Origin: Mesocentrotus franciscanus
Lineage: Eukaryota; Echinodermata; Echinoidea; Camarodonta; Strongylocentrotidae
Reading direction: 5' to 3'
Assembly (NCBI GenBank): GCA_037976565.1
Contig: CP137675.1
Coordinates: 26,975,158 to 27,039,157 of the forward strand
Length of the DNA: 64,000 nucleotides
The notes under the pieces were generated by a model. It searched no databases and was not told where the DNA came from. It saw only the letters and a program-made list of their open reading frames with translations. The translations under genes were made by a program, and so were the position numbers. Positions 36,301 to 46,100 of the stretch are shown here, one piece after another (position 1 is the stretch's first letter; the number at the start of each line of letters is the position of its first letter).

Positions 36301-36715
36301 ATCTTAACATCATAACATCATAATAGACATGTATACAATTCTACAGGTCAATTTGTTTGTCCACGTTGAATAAATATCTTTATACATTAACCAACTGTTA
36401 ATTGCATCCTAGCAATGAATATTATGTAATCAAATAACGGGCAAATTCAAGAGATAAGGGTATTTTTGTAAATTAAACAAAGTTTATAATATTGTAATTT
36501 TTATTGATTTTAATTCTATCAGGATTGTTTTAAAAATACTTCTGTTCGGGAAAGAAAGCTTCGACTACCAGCAAGTAGGCCGTACGTATTGTCCGTGACA
36601 GTAACTGCCTTCTTGTTGGAAGCCAACAATATAAAATCATGAGTGATTACTTACTACAAATTAATCCAAGGCTGAGAAGGAGGGTAAGTCCAAATATAAC
36701 CTGAAACTCCGACAT
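20227..36715 (-). CDS. Gene B: secreted multi-CCP protein, 14 exons, one exon frameshifted
   Basis: Exons in gene order: 36715-36655 (signal peptide), 36147-36124 (m1), 33514-33488 (m2), 33153-32967 (A1, frameshifted), 32471-32286 (B1), 28996-28823 (T1), 27702-27526, 26068-25892, 23913-23737 (three CCPs), 23180-23157 (m1), 22240-22214 (m2), 21934-21746 (A2), 21151-20966 (B2), 20405-20227 (T2 to stop). Every exon except A1 is symmetric phase 1-1. With A1 skipped the product is about 535 residues; with A1 included the frame is lost. No membrane helix is seen, so a secreted protein is inferred. Ligand unknown; CCPs serve many binding roles besides complement. It lies downstream of gene Z and upstream of paralogous gene A. 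It could also be a decaying gene. Confidence 0.7.
20440..20580. repeat. ATA/AAC-rich microsatellite beside exon T2
   Basis: Low-complexity run upstream of T2; a homologous run at 29010-29190 lies upstream of T1, showing that the T exons were duplicated with their flanks. Confidence 0.75.
20966..21151 (-). CDS. Gene B B2 exon: CCP
   Basis: 186 nt, phase 1-1: VTTCTQPTVP, YACDDGYTLEG, AVCEWGGVW, PTCE. Donor gtaagt. Confidence 0.87.
21746..21934 (-). CDS. Gene B A2 exon: atypical CCP
   Basis: 189 nt, phase 1-1. Starts DCCYDGDNG; Cys also in VQDCYVS, YTCPGDL, NQCNNGAW, PTCE, six in all. Unlike A1 it is uninterrupted. Confidence 0.85.
22214..22240 (-). CDS. Gene B m2 microexon, copy 2
   Basis: 27 nt, phase 1-1, reads NGVTCTGT; acceptor ttattctt-type on the plus strand, donor gtatga. 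Confidence 0.7.
23157..23180 (-). CDS. Gene B m1 microexon, copy 2
   Basis: 24 nt, phase 1-1, reads VNGDCIN. Intact acceptor and gtgagt donor. No new signal-peptide exon is seen upstream, so it continues the same gene. Confidence 0.7.
23737..23913 (-). CDS. Gene B CCP exon (NCDVS type)
   Basis: A 177-nt, phase 1-1 exon: NCDVSAVPDSD, VTCDAGYSTGTA, FSCDNGVL, PTCY; four Cys. Sister of the exon at 27526-27702. Confidence 0.85.
24520..24890. mobile_element. Foldback MITE with TTAA target site, family 1
   Basis: 371 bp; ends TTAAAGCCCCTTTAAAGTGT and inverse; internal sequence about 75-80% similar by eye to 92-497. It lies in the gene B intron between the NCPPL-type and NCDVS-type CCP exons. Confidence 0.8.
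24889..25891. repeat. ~65-bp tandem repeat ending at an exon donor
   Basis: Units share TTAACACCCGGTGTATTA ... TTAAGAACCTACCACTTT. Copies near 24889, 24955 (split by the element at 24976-25765), 25807 and 25874. The last unit's tacttacctttgcag is the gene B NCPPL-type CCP donor; the previous unit has a similar tattacctttctta. Confidence 0.65.
24976..25765. mobile_element. TTAA-flanked TIR element, 0.79 kb
   Basis: Ends TTAACCCTAATAAGGCCGGG and the inverse form (CCGGCCTTTTTAGGGTTAA), with GGGGGGCCATTATG repeated inside both ends. The interior ORF (95 codons) matches nothing I recognise. It interrupts a 65-bp tandem repeat in a gene B intron. Confidence 0.75.
25892..26068 (-). CDS. Gene B CCP exon (NCPPL type)
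   Basis: A 177-nt, phase 1-1 exon: NCPPLSASFDNG, YTCNNGSTLVG, ITCDDGNW, PICK; a complete CCP with W. Its donor region is the last unit of a ~65-bp tandem repeat in the downstream intron. Confidence 0.87.
26355..27262. mobile_element. Compound TIR repeat with CCTAAACGAGGATT motifs
   Basis: Left end GGGGTCTCAGTCATGTAGAA...CTGTAAGCATG; inverse ends at about 26965-27003 and 27215-27262 (CATGCTTACAGTATTTAT...GCTGAGACCCC). Internal direct repeats CCTAAACRAGGATTT and TACAGCAGGATTT. It lies in the gene B intron between the GMCSPP and NCPPL exons. Confidence 0.65.
27526..27702 (-). CDS. Gene B CCP exon (GMCSPP type)
   Basis: A 177-nt, phase 1-1 exon: MCSPPVVDN, VNCDAGYTTGT, LTCNNGTF, PVCY; four Cys. 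Related to the CCP at 23737-23913 (shared CDAGY-x-TGT). Confidence 0.85.
28304..28499. mobile_element. TTAA MITE, 196 bp, family 2
   Basis: Terminal repeats TTAAAGCCCCTCTGCACTA / inverse. A second, ~93% similar copy (by eye) is at 63641-63835. The interior is unrelated to family 1. Confidence 0.82.
28823..28996 (-). CDS. Gene B T1 exon: CCP
   Basis: A 174-nt, phase 1-1 exon: DCAQPTLTNGG, YQCNTNFTLVG, TTCRSGVYDPP, PSCY. Donor A|gtaaga is intact, unlike the second copy. F/Y replaces the usual W. Confidence 0.85.
29255..29452 (-). mobile_element. SINE type II, diverged
   Basis: Same body (CACCTGGGTGGAGAGTGGCA on the plus strand) and tRNA-like head, but box B is mutated (GGTTCCACTCC). Upstream of exon T1 in a gene B intron. 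Confidence 0.72.
29875..30790. repeat. Third copy of the gene A/B upstream flank, inside a gene B intron
   Basis: This 0.9 kb resembles 16.25-17.1 plus 18.9-19.0 kb (upstream of gene A) and 37.87-38.5 kb (upstream of gene B), with shared ACATCGTCTGCTTGT, CACTGAAAATGTGTG and TTTTGATAACCTTGT blocks. Around it the intron matches 20.7-20.85 kb, where no such insert exists. Confidence 0.65.
31240..31690. repeat. Cluster of small hairpins in gene B intron
   Basis: Perfect CCTCGGTCC...GGACCGAGG hairpin (about 31331-31357), CTGCATTCATGCAG palindrome near 31401, and a CAGATATTGCCTG / inverse pair (31540-31552, 31661-31673) enclosing CAGAGTTATAT / inverse. No gene. Confidence 0.6.
32286..32471 (-). 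CDS. Gene B B1 exon: CCP
   Basis: A 186-nt, phase 1-1 exon: VTTCAQPTVP, YACNDGFSLGG, AVCESGGVW, PTCE. A complete four-Cys CCP, close kin of the B exons of gene A. Donor gtaagt. Confidence 0.87.
32753..32780 (-). pseudogene. Relic of an A exon 3' end
   Basis: About 28 nt identical to the last part of A exons (encoding roughly FRSHRHA in shadow, APTCE in the true frame) with its donor and downstream intron. The rest of the exon is missing and replaced by unrelated sequence. It shows that an extra A copy once lay between A1 and B1. Confidence 0.6.
32967..33153 (-). pseudogene. Gene B A1 exon: atypical CCP with 2-nt deletion
   Basis: Homologous to the 189-nt A exons, with both splice sites kept, but only 187 nt. 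One base is missing from each of two short homopolymer runs in the stretch encoding GDLRGPPYNQC. The frame shifts after GDLR, and the conserved NQC and PTC cysteines are lost. Including the exon would also put the next exon out of frame. Either it is skipped, the allele is broken, or this is a homopolymer assembly error. Confidence 0.75.
33488..33514 (-). CDS. Gene B m2 microexon, copy 1 (27 nt)
   Basis: Phase 1-1, reading NGATCTGS, one Cys; donor gtatga. The intron to m1 hosts the Penelope-like element. Confidence 0.72.
33770..33812 (-). ncRNA. Hammerhead ribozyme, left PLE arm
   Basis: On the minus strand: stem I ATCAC, core CTGACGA, stem II loop GTGTCGCAGCGGCGCAC, core GAAA, then CGTC and stem I partner GTGAT. 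It fits the hammerhead consensus CUGANGA...GAAA with a GUC cleavage triplet and a minimal stem III, as described for PLE hammerheads. Confidence 0.8.
34141..34412 (+). pseudogene. PLE reverse transcriptase fragment (palm motifs)
   Basis: Reads GSPVPAVVANLYMESFE, then KRYVYDTFIIV, the PLE motifs around the catalytic YVDD box. Here the first catalytic Asp is replaced by Tyr (YVYD), predicting loss of polymerase activity. The frame stops at 34412 where the inserted element begins. Confidence 0.85.
34410..34756. mobile_element. MITE pair inserted into the PLE
   Basis: Ends TAATGGGGCGTTGCAAGAAA and inverse. The first ~120 bp (34410-34531) is itself a foldback with ATGGGGCG/CGCCCCAT ends; a second foldback half occupies 34642-34756; a GA-rich spacer lies between. 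It splits the RT reading frame, so it is younger than the PLE. Confidence 0.78.
34757..35243 (+). pseudogene. PLE C-terminal fragment (RT thumb, linker, start of GIY-YIG)
   Basis: Contains LSTSVYRKPTHTDQYIAF, DSHHPISVKRGLV and VYNIPCKGCDKSY, the usual PLE order. The segment next to the insertion is out of frame with the upstream piece. The endonuclease ends at CDKSY, where GIY-YIG catalytic residues should follow; the sequence runs into the terminal arm instead. Confidence 0.85.
35411..35453 (+). ncRNA. Hammerhead ribozyme, right PLE arm
   Basis: Stem I ATCAC/GTGAT, core CTGATGA and GAAA, stem II GTG...CAC with AGCG loop, GUC cleavage triplet. It differs from the left copy only in the variable core base and one stem II base (TTGC against TCGC, slightly weaker pairing). 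Confidence 0.82.
36124..36147 (-). CDS. Gene B m1 microexon, copy 1 (24 nt)
   Basis: Phase 1-1, between a tttcag acceptor and a gtgagt donor. Reads VNGDCTN with one Cys. Six copies of this microexon occur in genes A and B, always with intact splice sites. Confidence 0.72.
36655..36715 (-). CDS. Gene B signal-peptide exon
   Basis: ATG at 36715 starts MSEFQVIFGLTLLLSLGLIC and ends at A|gtaagt in phase 1. The hydrophobic core with small residues near the end is a typical signal peptide. The same exon, 85-90% identical by eye, starts gene A, which supports it as a real first coding exon. Confidence 0.8.
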
Positions 36716-37495
36716 AATCCTTATGGTCTGCCTTTATTCCATCCATAAACTAAACTATGTTTTCACAGGTTATGGAGCTCTAAAACACATGAATTCACAA
36801 TGTTGCTGGTTCTGCTAAGCGCTGTTTTCAAAACAAAATGGCCGCCTCAAATTCGACCACCGGCTCCGTTTTCATGAGTAAGAGATATGATTTTACAAAT
36901 CGTTGATGATTAACTATTGTCAACAATAACTTGCACGGAGGGCATGATTATTTTTTATTACGCCTATTCCTTCATACTCAATCTTTAATGTATAATCTTT
37001 TGTTTTTATGATTACTAATCATCTGTGATAGGTTTCGATCAAAGTTTGCGATAAGGCTAAGTATGATTGCACCAATTTTTTTTGTTTTTGTTTATGTCCA
37101 TGAATGTGTTCACGGCTGTTAATTGTTTGTTATGCACACAAAACTTTGTTGACTTTGTTACTTCCATGTTATTTAATATTTCATGTTTTCATAAGATTTC
37201 ATAAAATTTCATTTCAACACTGACTTTTAAATTTCTTAATAAAACGCCCCCCCCCTTTTTTTTTTTACAGCCGCCTGAAACCGTCGTCTCGAGGCAATTA
37301 TGTATGGCGGCTTGAGATCCAGATCGATTTTTACTAGTATGCGAATTTCTAAAAGGAGTGCGTGTTTGGCAGTGTATCAATAATGTGTACGTGATAGCTG
37401 CGTATATCCACTGGTGTACGTGTCCATCCCCTATCACATTTACCAAATGAGTTAGTATATAAACAAAATGATGTCAAATGACATTTAATAAATGG
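36716..37495 (-). promoter_or_regulatory. Candidate 5' flank of gene B, conserved with gene A
   Basis: Counterpart of 11922-12740. The plus strand carries a YY1-like AAAATGGCCGC; the gene A copy has a one-base change there. No clear TATA box. Transcription start not determinable. Confidence 0.4.
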
Positions 37496-37715
37496 CTACT
37501 GATTATTTCGTATCGTTTTGTTCACATAATCAGTGAATAGGGGCTTTCAAGAAGGGCGTAATCATTATTATTATTATCATCAATTTTTAGGAAGCCTATC
37601 CCTTTAAAACATTCCGTTGAGAGAAAAAAAAATAGGTGGATAAGTTAAATAAAGGAAAAGAGAAATAAGACATGGCAGATCGTTATGCAAATGAAAAAAA
37701 ATAAGAAGAAAGAGA

Positions 37716-37796
37716 AAAAAGAAGAAGAAGAAGAAGAAGAAGAAGAAGAAGAAGAAGAAGAAGAAGAAGAAGAAGAAGAAGAAGAAGAAGAAGAAT
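37716..37796. repeat. (GAA)n microsatellite
   Basis: About 27 uninterrupted GAA units, upstream of gene B. The paralogous gene A flank (about 16195) has only a short A/G run. Confidence 0.9.
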
Positions 37797-38338
37797 AGAA
37801 ATAAGGGAAAATAATATGCCTCACTCCAAAAAATGTCCACACTTGATGGCCTTATTATCTCACTTTTCCTTCAGATAATGATTCAAATAAGATATTCAAA
37901 GAAAATCACACATACGGCCCATAATGCATCACTAGAAACCAGGAAGCTTAAAGCTGACAATCGAATAAGTTTTAGGTCAACTGCGTATCGGATGATTAAA
38001 ACTAAATCACCTCTCATAATCTGGGATATACGAGCGCTTCACCAGAAAATTTAGCGATGCTTTGATGTCGTCACATCAGGGACCAATCATTCGTAAGTAG
38101 ACAACGTCCCATAACAAATGAACATATTTTCAGCTCAATTATTTTTCAAATAATAGGAGTTTAATTGATTTTTAAACATTCAGAGTAAGGTAACAGATCA
38201 AACAGTTAGAATAACACTGGTGAAGTAAGATAAATAAGTGAATAGGAGACGACAAAACAGCCACTAAAAATGTGTGCATTGTTCAGGGACATCGTCTGCT
38301 TATCCTAATTGAAAGTGAAGCTGTAGTTTAAAATTGGC

Positions 38339-38471
38339 ATTAGGGACTTTTAAATTTACACGACGAGAACGTGGACCGCCACGTGTGACATCCTTTTAAG
38401 GCACTGCCGGGCACGGCCCAGGCACACGCGGCAGTCCACTCTCTCGTCGTGTAAATCTAAAAGTCCTTATT
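38339..38471. mobile_element. MITE, GGGACTTTTAGATTTACACG family, 133 bp
   Basis: TIR ATTAGGGACTTTTAAATTTA and inverse, with the CGTGGACYGCCACG motif. Present in the 5' flank of gene B, absent from the matching flank of gene A near 18970-18985. Confidence 0.8.
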
Positions 38472-38545
38472 AATCGTTTCTTTGAACGTTTCCAAACGGA
38501 ACATTTTGATAACCTTGTGATAACGTTTCTACGTCACCCTCTCTC

Positions 38546-38549
38546 TGTC

Positions 38550-38620
<71 letters not shown>
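38546..38620. repeat. (TA)n and flanking (TC)n microsatellites
   Basis: TA run followed by TC-rich tracts at 38630-38805. The gene A flank has a matching TC tract (19020-19190) but no TA expansion. Confidence 0.85.
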
Positions 38621-38622
<2 letters not shown>

Positions 38623-38742
38623 CATGATCACTCACTCACTCACTCACTTTTTCTTTTGTCCCCTCTCTCTTTCTCTTCCTATTTGTTTCTGTCTTCCCTA
38701 AAAAAAATTTCTCTCTCCACCCCCTCCCCTAGCACACACTCT

Positions 38743-38777
<35 letters not shown>

Positions 38778-39589
38778 CCTTCTCTCTTTCTTTCTCTCTT
38801 AGACCTCCACCGTATTATATCTTGTGATCACTTTACATTAATTTATATAATGAAAATTGAAAACAGAATAATTATTCAATCACTGCTCGTATAATTCAGG
38901 AAGAGATGCAGAAACCTTCCATGACAACGTGAACTCGTGACATTTAGGAGCTTTCACTAAATAAGCTTTTTCATCTTTATTGGCACATCGTTATAATCAT
39001 TTTACAAACTGATATTACCGGTGGATGACAATATTTATTTATTTGGTTTACAGTGTCTTAATGGGCATTTTGTAACAAAAAACATTTACATCATCACTTT
39101 ACATTCAGTACAAATTTCAAACACTGTAAAATCGATTTCATCTCAAATATTCGATATAATTTAGAACTTATTTCGAAAGGAGCTCTCGAAAGAGTGATGT
39201 TTGAATCTTGTACTACTGTCCTATTCATATTTTGTGTAGATTATCACAGAGTTCATTTGCAAAAGAAATGTAAAAGATATAAACATAATAACAAACCCAG
39301 CTGGATTGTAATTTCTGGAATAAGGAGGCTAATTTGTTTTTCTTTAATGAGATTCTCTTGATTTTTCACAATCATTATCATATCGTGGCGTAAATAAGAA
39401 AATAGAGACACCGAGTAACTACATTATTATACAACAATAATTATATTGATGTCGTTGCACAAATCGATAAGTAAGACGGTATTAAGGTATTTTTTCAGTT
39501 TGTAATTTAGTATTACGGAAGATAAAAATGAAAAATCATGAGTTCTGCTATAAAATATAATTTCACAGAACCTGGATTATCTTTAATTA

Positions 39590-39634
39590 TTATTTTTTAA
39601 TTTGTATTATCATTATTATTATTATTATTATTAC

Positions 39635-39665
<31 letters not shown>

Positions 39666-39760
39666 GCTATTATCATTATTATTATTGTTATTATTGATAT
39701 TATTTTCATTAATAATATTATACTTATTATTATCATTATTATAATTAGCAGCATTATCAC
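39590..39760. repeat. (ATT)n microsatellite near gene Z 3' end
   Basis: ATT/ATC run 280-450 bp past the gene Z stop; poly(A)-like ATTAAA motifs lie at its edge. Confidence 0.75.
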
Positions 39761-40037
39761 AATTGTCATCATCATGCAGTATAGTATAGTAAATAAAACA
39801 TTCTGAAAAATTACATTGTCTGAAAAACACAAGTCAGATGTGATAGGAGTTCGGATGATTAAGTTGCATTTGTTCTATGTCTTTCTTTTCTCAAATACAT
39901 AGTGACTGTCATAAATGCACAATTTACATATCATCAAATAAAGCGTGTAATGTACCGAATTTCTTAGCTACAGATGATTTTTCTTTTTCAGTAAATGGTG
40001 TATTACTCTGACACAGGGGACAGTCGCGTGTTGTTAG

Positions 40038-40183
40038 CTAGTTGAAGCGAGCACTTTGTCGTCTGTTCCTCCTCACAAGCACGACAATCATCACACACAT
40101 TGCCGCCATAACGGTTGCCATGACAGCTACTGCTGTCATCCAGGGCCGGGCACCCTGACCAGCTGAATCCCCACCTTGTATTT
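40038..40183 (-). CDS. Gene Z last exon: transmembrane helix and C-terminus
   Basis: Coding part 146 nt, phase 1 entry after a ttccag acceptor. About 23 hydrophobic residues from WMTAVAVMATV to MIVVLV form one membrane helix, followed by RRNRRQSARFN and TAG. The short basic tail marks a type I orientation. In the 3' UTR the nearest poly(A)-like signals I see are ATTAAA forms near 39582-39601. Confidence 0.88.
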
Positions 40184-43100
40184 CTGGAATAGAGAGAGAG
40201 AGAGAGGGGGAGAAGATGATTTGAGAAGCCCAGTGGAGGTAGAGTAATGGGTAAGTGAATGATCGCTAAATGAAAGGCGTGTATGATTATTAAGGGATTG
40301 TTGAGTTAAGCCCTCTTACAATAATATCATTTAGTTTAGATGTTGGAATTCGAGAGAACACATTTCAAAAGAAAACATTACTTTTTCCTTTTTTGTGTGT
40401 GTGGAAAGGTCATGAAGGTAATTATCTTTTTGTTTTAACTTGGACTTTGTAACAGCAAGCTGCCCAAATCATGCAAATGATTCCATCAACAAAATAATGT
40501 AATTTTGTGGACATACTCCTTTATTTGTTGAGTTCCAACAATCACTATGATGTGCTGTTTTCCGATAGAATTCTTTTTCTTCCAATTTCAACTAGTGTAT
40601 TTAAGAAGTAACATGTAAAGTTCTTTCGATATAATCACATAAAGTCAGTATACAATAATTTATTTAAAAAAATGATAATAAAAGTACGTCCATTATTCCT
40701 CTTTTCAGGACGTTATAAAAGCTTGAAAAGATAACCAAAAAAAATTGAGAAAATTCACCATAGGGGCTTACAGACAGAGAAATGCAAAATGAATGTGTAC
40801 CTGCATCATCCACAGCCATCTCAATATCCAGAACCTTCTTGTTGTCTTCTTTGATCCAGCGTACAGGTCCAACGGATAGATCCCTCATCTGACCCGAATT
40901 TGCCCCTCTCCTCCGGCGGGCCTGGGTTCCACAGGGTGCACACTCGCCACTCGTGTCGTTGTTTACGCAGATAGCAACCTTACAGTGCAGGTAGATCTAT
41001 ACGTGGAGGGAGGGAATATGACAAATTTGTAGTCTGCATTGTTGTAGTCGAGGCCAGGGGTCCCGACAGCAAAATGAGGAGGAAAACTGAAGATCACGTA
41101 CATTTCATATGAGGACTCGGGGTACTGGACCATAACCCATTAAGACATCGAAAATTTGAGACCGAGATGGGTCTCGGACCCATCACTGGTAGTCGGTATG
41201 TATTTTCTTAGATCACGCTTTCGTGAATCACACAATGAACTGGTAATTAATGCCTGGATTACATTTGCCCCGGGCGCCGTACGATAAATTAGTCTACGAT
41301 TTTTCGTGCGATTTTAGGGGCATCGTAGGAGGCTACGGGCTACGATGTTTGTGATTACATTATCTACGAGCATCGTGCCATTTCTTGTATTGGCCCTCGG
41401 GGGCAGGCCGGGGCAAATCCGTACGGAGGCTGATCGGAGATTGTACGGAAATCGTGCAATTTCAATGCAGTAGCCGTGCAGTCTCCGCAGCCTCAGCACG
41501 GAAATCGTACGGAGCCCGTGCAGCTTCCGTGCAAAGGTTGCGCGGAGAAGGCGCGGTGACCGTGCAGCAGCCGTGCCGTCTTTAATCGTTTTCTTGCCTC
41601 CATATTTACCTTAAAATCGTGCGTTTGCTGCACGGTCAGCGCGAGTCCTCCGCGCGATGCCCGTGCGGGGGATTGCGCAATGACACCTACGACATGTCTA
41701 CGGACTACGGGCTTACGATTTTTCAAATTTGTATAACTTTCTGCGAAACAAAATCGTAGAGGCCGTGGAGCCCCGCGGAGCCCGTGAATCCGTACGAAAA
41801 TTTCACGGCCGCCTCCTGCCTCCGTACGAAGGCAGCACGGAAAAGGGGATACGGGCAGGATACGGGCTCCGTAGACTAATCGCAGGCCAAATGTAACCCA
41901 GGCATAAACGAGGAAATTTATGTGACTAGTCCCTGATTAGACTTTCAAAGTCATCTTTCTTGCAGTAAAAGGAAATCAAAGATGTTACATTGAAACCATC
42001 TAGGTCCACTGCCAGAGGGTGGTAAATATTTCCTCCTTTATTGTCAAGAAGAAACCAGGCAGGATCACGAATAATTTTTATCCAACAACAAATGAAGAAA
42101 AAAAAGTGGAGAGTGTAATGAGAAGAAAAAAAAAGTAACATATAACAATTTAAATCATAACATATTACTAAGTATATAGGACAATTCATATATCTACACT
42201 TAATTAAGAGTGGGGAACCTTCTTGGTTATAACTTCCATTAAGTTATTCATGTAGACCTATATATGCCTACAACAGAAAATAGGCGTTAATATATCAATA
42301 TTCATGCGTTAATATTTATTATACCTTAAAGTACAAGTCCACTCCACTGAAAAGTTGAGCTGATTAGATAGACAAAAATCTAAAAAGCCCAAATATAACT
42401 TGGTTTTGGAAAATGGTGCTCAGATTTATTTTTAATAATTTTTTTTAATGAGCAAAAAACAAGTTAATGAGCGAGTCGGTTTTGACGTAGGGTCCTCACA
42501 ACACAGATTCGTAATGTAACCAAATTTAATGCATACGTCTTTGTGAAGTGCCTCGATACAAACTATTTCATTCACCTGATAAGAATAATGAAACACTATT
42601 ATTCTTATCAGGTGAATGAAATAGTTTGTATAGAGGCACTTCACAAAGACGTATGCATTAAATTTGGTTACATAACGAAAATAGCCTATTGTCAGAATGT
42701 ATACCGCTGGCACTTTCGTTGTGAGGAGCATACGTCACATCCGTACAGCAATATAAATGTTTTGCTCGAAATACCCGAAACAAAAATCGCTCTTAAAAAT
42801 CACCTGATTGAAGTACGCCCGTGATATTTGGCAGTTTTAACCTTTGATTTATTTACAACATGTTATAATTTTTGAAAATCGGAGTGGACTTGGGCTTTAA
42901 CGCCAGGTACTACACACAAAAACACGTGCTGTTACTGATATGCAGTTTTTGAAGGACATCATATGTCCTCCAAAAGCATCATTTAACATGACCGGTATGC
43001 ATTAAACCCACCGCATACTACACGACTAGGCTACCATTCGCATTTCGGCTCTGAATCGTAGTGACCTCTTTTCACTTATGTGATCGTCTACGAATTGAAG

Positions 43101-46100
43101 CCGACTTCGCTTTTCGTCAACGAGAAGACAGAAACGGACTAAAATCTTCATTGTTAGGAGTCATATCAGTATTCAGAACATTTATCAGGAAGATAATATT
43201 TGCTTGAATTGCATTTCCAATGCAAATGCGATTACTTTTAAAATCGGGTCGCAGAGGATCGTATAGTGTGTGATAGGTTTCATGGATCTGTATATAGAAT
43301 CCTAACAATGAAGATAATCATGTTGGTCCATTTCTGTCTTCTAGTTGGCGTAAAAAGCGAAACCGGCTTCAACTCGTAGACGAACGCACAACTGAAATAA
43401 AGTCACTTCGATTCAAAGCCGAAATGCGTTGTGCCCGTCGAATCCATGACACATGCTCCGCCGACGATTGCTCCGCCGACATTTACTCCGCAAAACGCGA
43501 CAATTGCTCCGCGACATTTGCTCCGCGACATTTGCTCCGCCGACAATTGCTCCGCCGACATTTGCTCCGCCGACAATTGCTCCGCCGACATTTGCTCCGC
43601 CGACATTTGCTCCGCCGACATTTGCTCCGCCGACAATTGCTCCTCCGACAATTGCTCCGCGACATTTGCTCCGCCGACAATTACTCCGCATGAAGTGATA
43701 AATGCTCCGGTGACAAATGCTCCTCGAACGACAGTTGCTCCGACGACAATTGCTCCGCCGACATTTGCTCCCCCGACAATTGCTCCTCCGACATTTGCTC
43801 CGCCGACAATTGCTCCTCCGACAATTGCTCCGCATGAAGCGACAATTGCTCCGCCGACATTTGCTCCGCCGACAATTGCCCTCCGACAATTGCTCCGCAT
43901 GAAGTGACAATTGCTCCGCCGACATTTGCTCCGCCGATAATTGCTCCTCCGACATTTGCTCCGCCGATAATTGCTCCTCCGACATTTGCTCCGCCGACAA
44001 TTGCTCCTACGACATTTGCCCTGCCAACAATTGCTCCTTCGATATTTGCTCCGCATGAAGCGACACTTGCTCCGGTGACATTTGCTCCGACGACATTTGC
44101 ACCGCCCAAAAAGTGCCCCGTAAAAATACAAGTGCTACTAGTACTACGACAAATGCTTCGCCGACAATATTTTTCTTCATGTGTTATTTTCTTTGTTTTG
44201 TTTTAGATTGTTTCGTTTTCTGAATGCATTTCATGAAATAATGTAGATGAAATGAAATGAATGAATGTTGATGATGTGGGAGAAAAAGGAGTTACCTAAA
44301 AGTCATGTCTAATATGCTGAAATAACTTTTCATCTATCACTGTACGTCCCAGATAATGTACACTAAGCAATCATTACATGTCAGGGGAAGTTTTAAAAAG
44401 AAAAAAGAAAGAAAGTAGAGCAGCGAGCCACATTCCCCAATACGCGCATACCTCCTCGTTAATTTCAAACAGCTCATCAATATGTAAGACCTGAAATGAC
44501 CTCAATGCAAGCAAGCACATGCAGCATAGGTATACCATCTGCGAGTAAAGCATTCATCATGGAAGTTTTAGAAAATAACAGGGGAGGCATCAAAATCAGC
44601 TTTGAATGACATTTGTACGTAAAAATGAGAACATAAACAAGATTTAGGGATTATCGAATCGATAATCGATAAACTAAGGCATTTGACGAGCAACCCCTTT
44701 CAGGGAACCTTTAAAAAAGTTATAACATTCTTCCTAACTGAGAAGGGGGAATGGGAAAACACACACAAAAAATACTTTTCCCAGAACTTACGGCTATCTT
44801 TAACCAGATTTTGGATATGCATAATTATGCAAGTACAAAGTAGACTAAAAACAAGAGGATTGAGCACCATGCAATTATTAACATATCAAAGAATCTATGC
44901 TGATATTGCAAAATATGTATAAAAAGGATTGGAAACCATTCTCTTACTCCTGCTAACCGAACAATAGCCAAAACACTCTCAAATGGTGATGCAACAGGGA
45001 GCATTATAACATAAAAACAATCCTACATATCAATTGTTGGATGGTAAATATCCTGAATAACAATAACAATCTAGAAATCAATTACAGCTCAAACAGGAAA
45101 CGTATGATACATGTGTCAAACTGCTCTGAAATAGAAATATTGCAAAATAAGCTTTTAAAATAAATAGGCACCGTTAAACGGGGTGGATGAGAAAACAAAT
45201 TGAAAAGATGTTTTGGGTAATTTTTTTTACAAAGTAAGAATGCAGAGGGAAGGGCTCAAGGGCAAGGTGGGCAGGGATATAATTAACCAAAAGATGGTGG
45301 ATTACACTAAAGCGGGTAAGGAGCACAAAACTCCACGGGAGGGGTACAGTCCACGGGGCAGGGTGTATTATCCCGCAAAGAGGGTCAGAAGGTGACAAGT
45401 GGATGGGGATAATGATTAGGTATTCAGAGTAACCTCACTATTCATAGCGACCATAATTCATAAGGACCATCATTCGTAAGGGCCGCTATAATAGTCAGGT
45501 GGCTTAGCGTCATAATTTATCGATTATCGTTACTTGCCGGATAAAAGCACCATTTTTGGTACAGGGCTTCCATAGGACTTTAAAATACTAAACGATATTA
45601 GGCTAGAAGCCCCGTCAAAAATTCAGCCCGGCAAGAATATCATATAAGGGTGTGGGCGGGGCGTCGCTTCGTAGCCCCTAAATAATTTGTAAGGTAATAT
45701 AACATTAATTTGTTGTTGTACAAACGCCATGGGCCCCAATCACACATATATGAATATGTATGCCGGGGGCTCCTACCCTACCTTCATTCAGCAGGTCCTA
45801 ATGAAGCCCTGTACCAAAAATGGCGTTTGTACAACAACAAATAAATGTTATATTACCTTCTAAATTATTTGGGGGCTACGAAGCGACACCCCCGCCCCAC
45901 ACCCTTACATGATATTATTGCCGGGGGCTCCTACCCTAATATCGTTCAGTAGGTCCTAAGGAAGCCCTGTACCAAAAATAGCATTTGTACAACAACAAAT
46001 CAATGTTATAAAATTATTTGGGGGCTCCAAAAGACGCCCCGCCCCCACTCCCTTAAATCGATATTTTTGCCGGAGGCTCCTAGCCTCAGGGCGGCGATCC

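Noticed and set aside
43440..44115. CRISPR-like array
   Set aside because: Units are contiguous 15-mers without unique spacers, in a eukaryotic intron.
43403..44131. 242-codon frame (CRRSNCRRSK pattern)
   Set aside because: Same satellite in the other orientation; overlapping frames are equally open.
44683..44922. 79-codon plus-strand gene
   Set aside because: No motif, no homologous copy in the window, no promoter or splice evidence; length within chance for AT-rich DNA.
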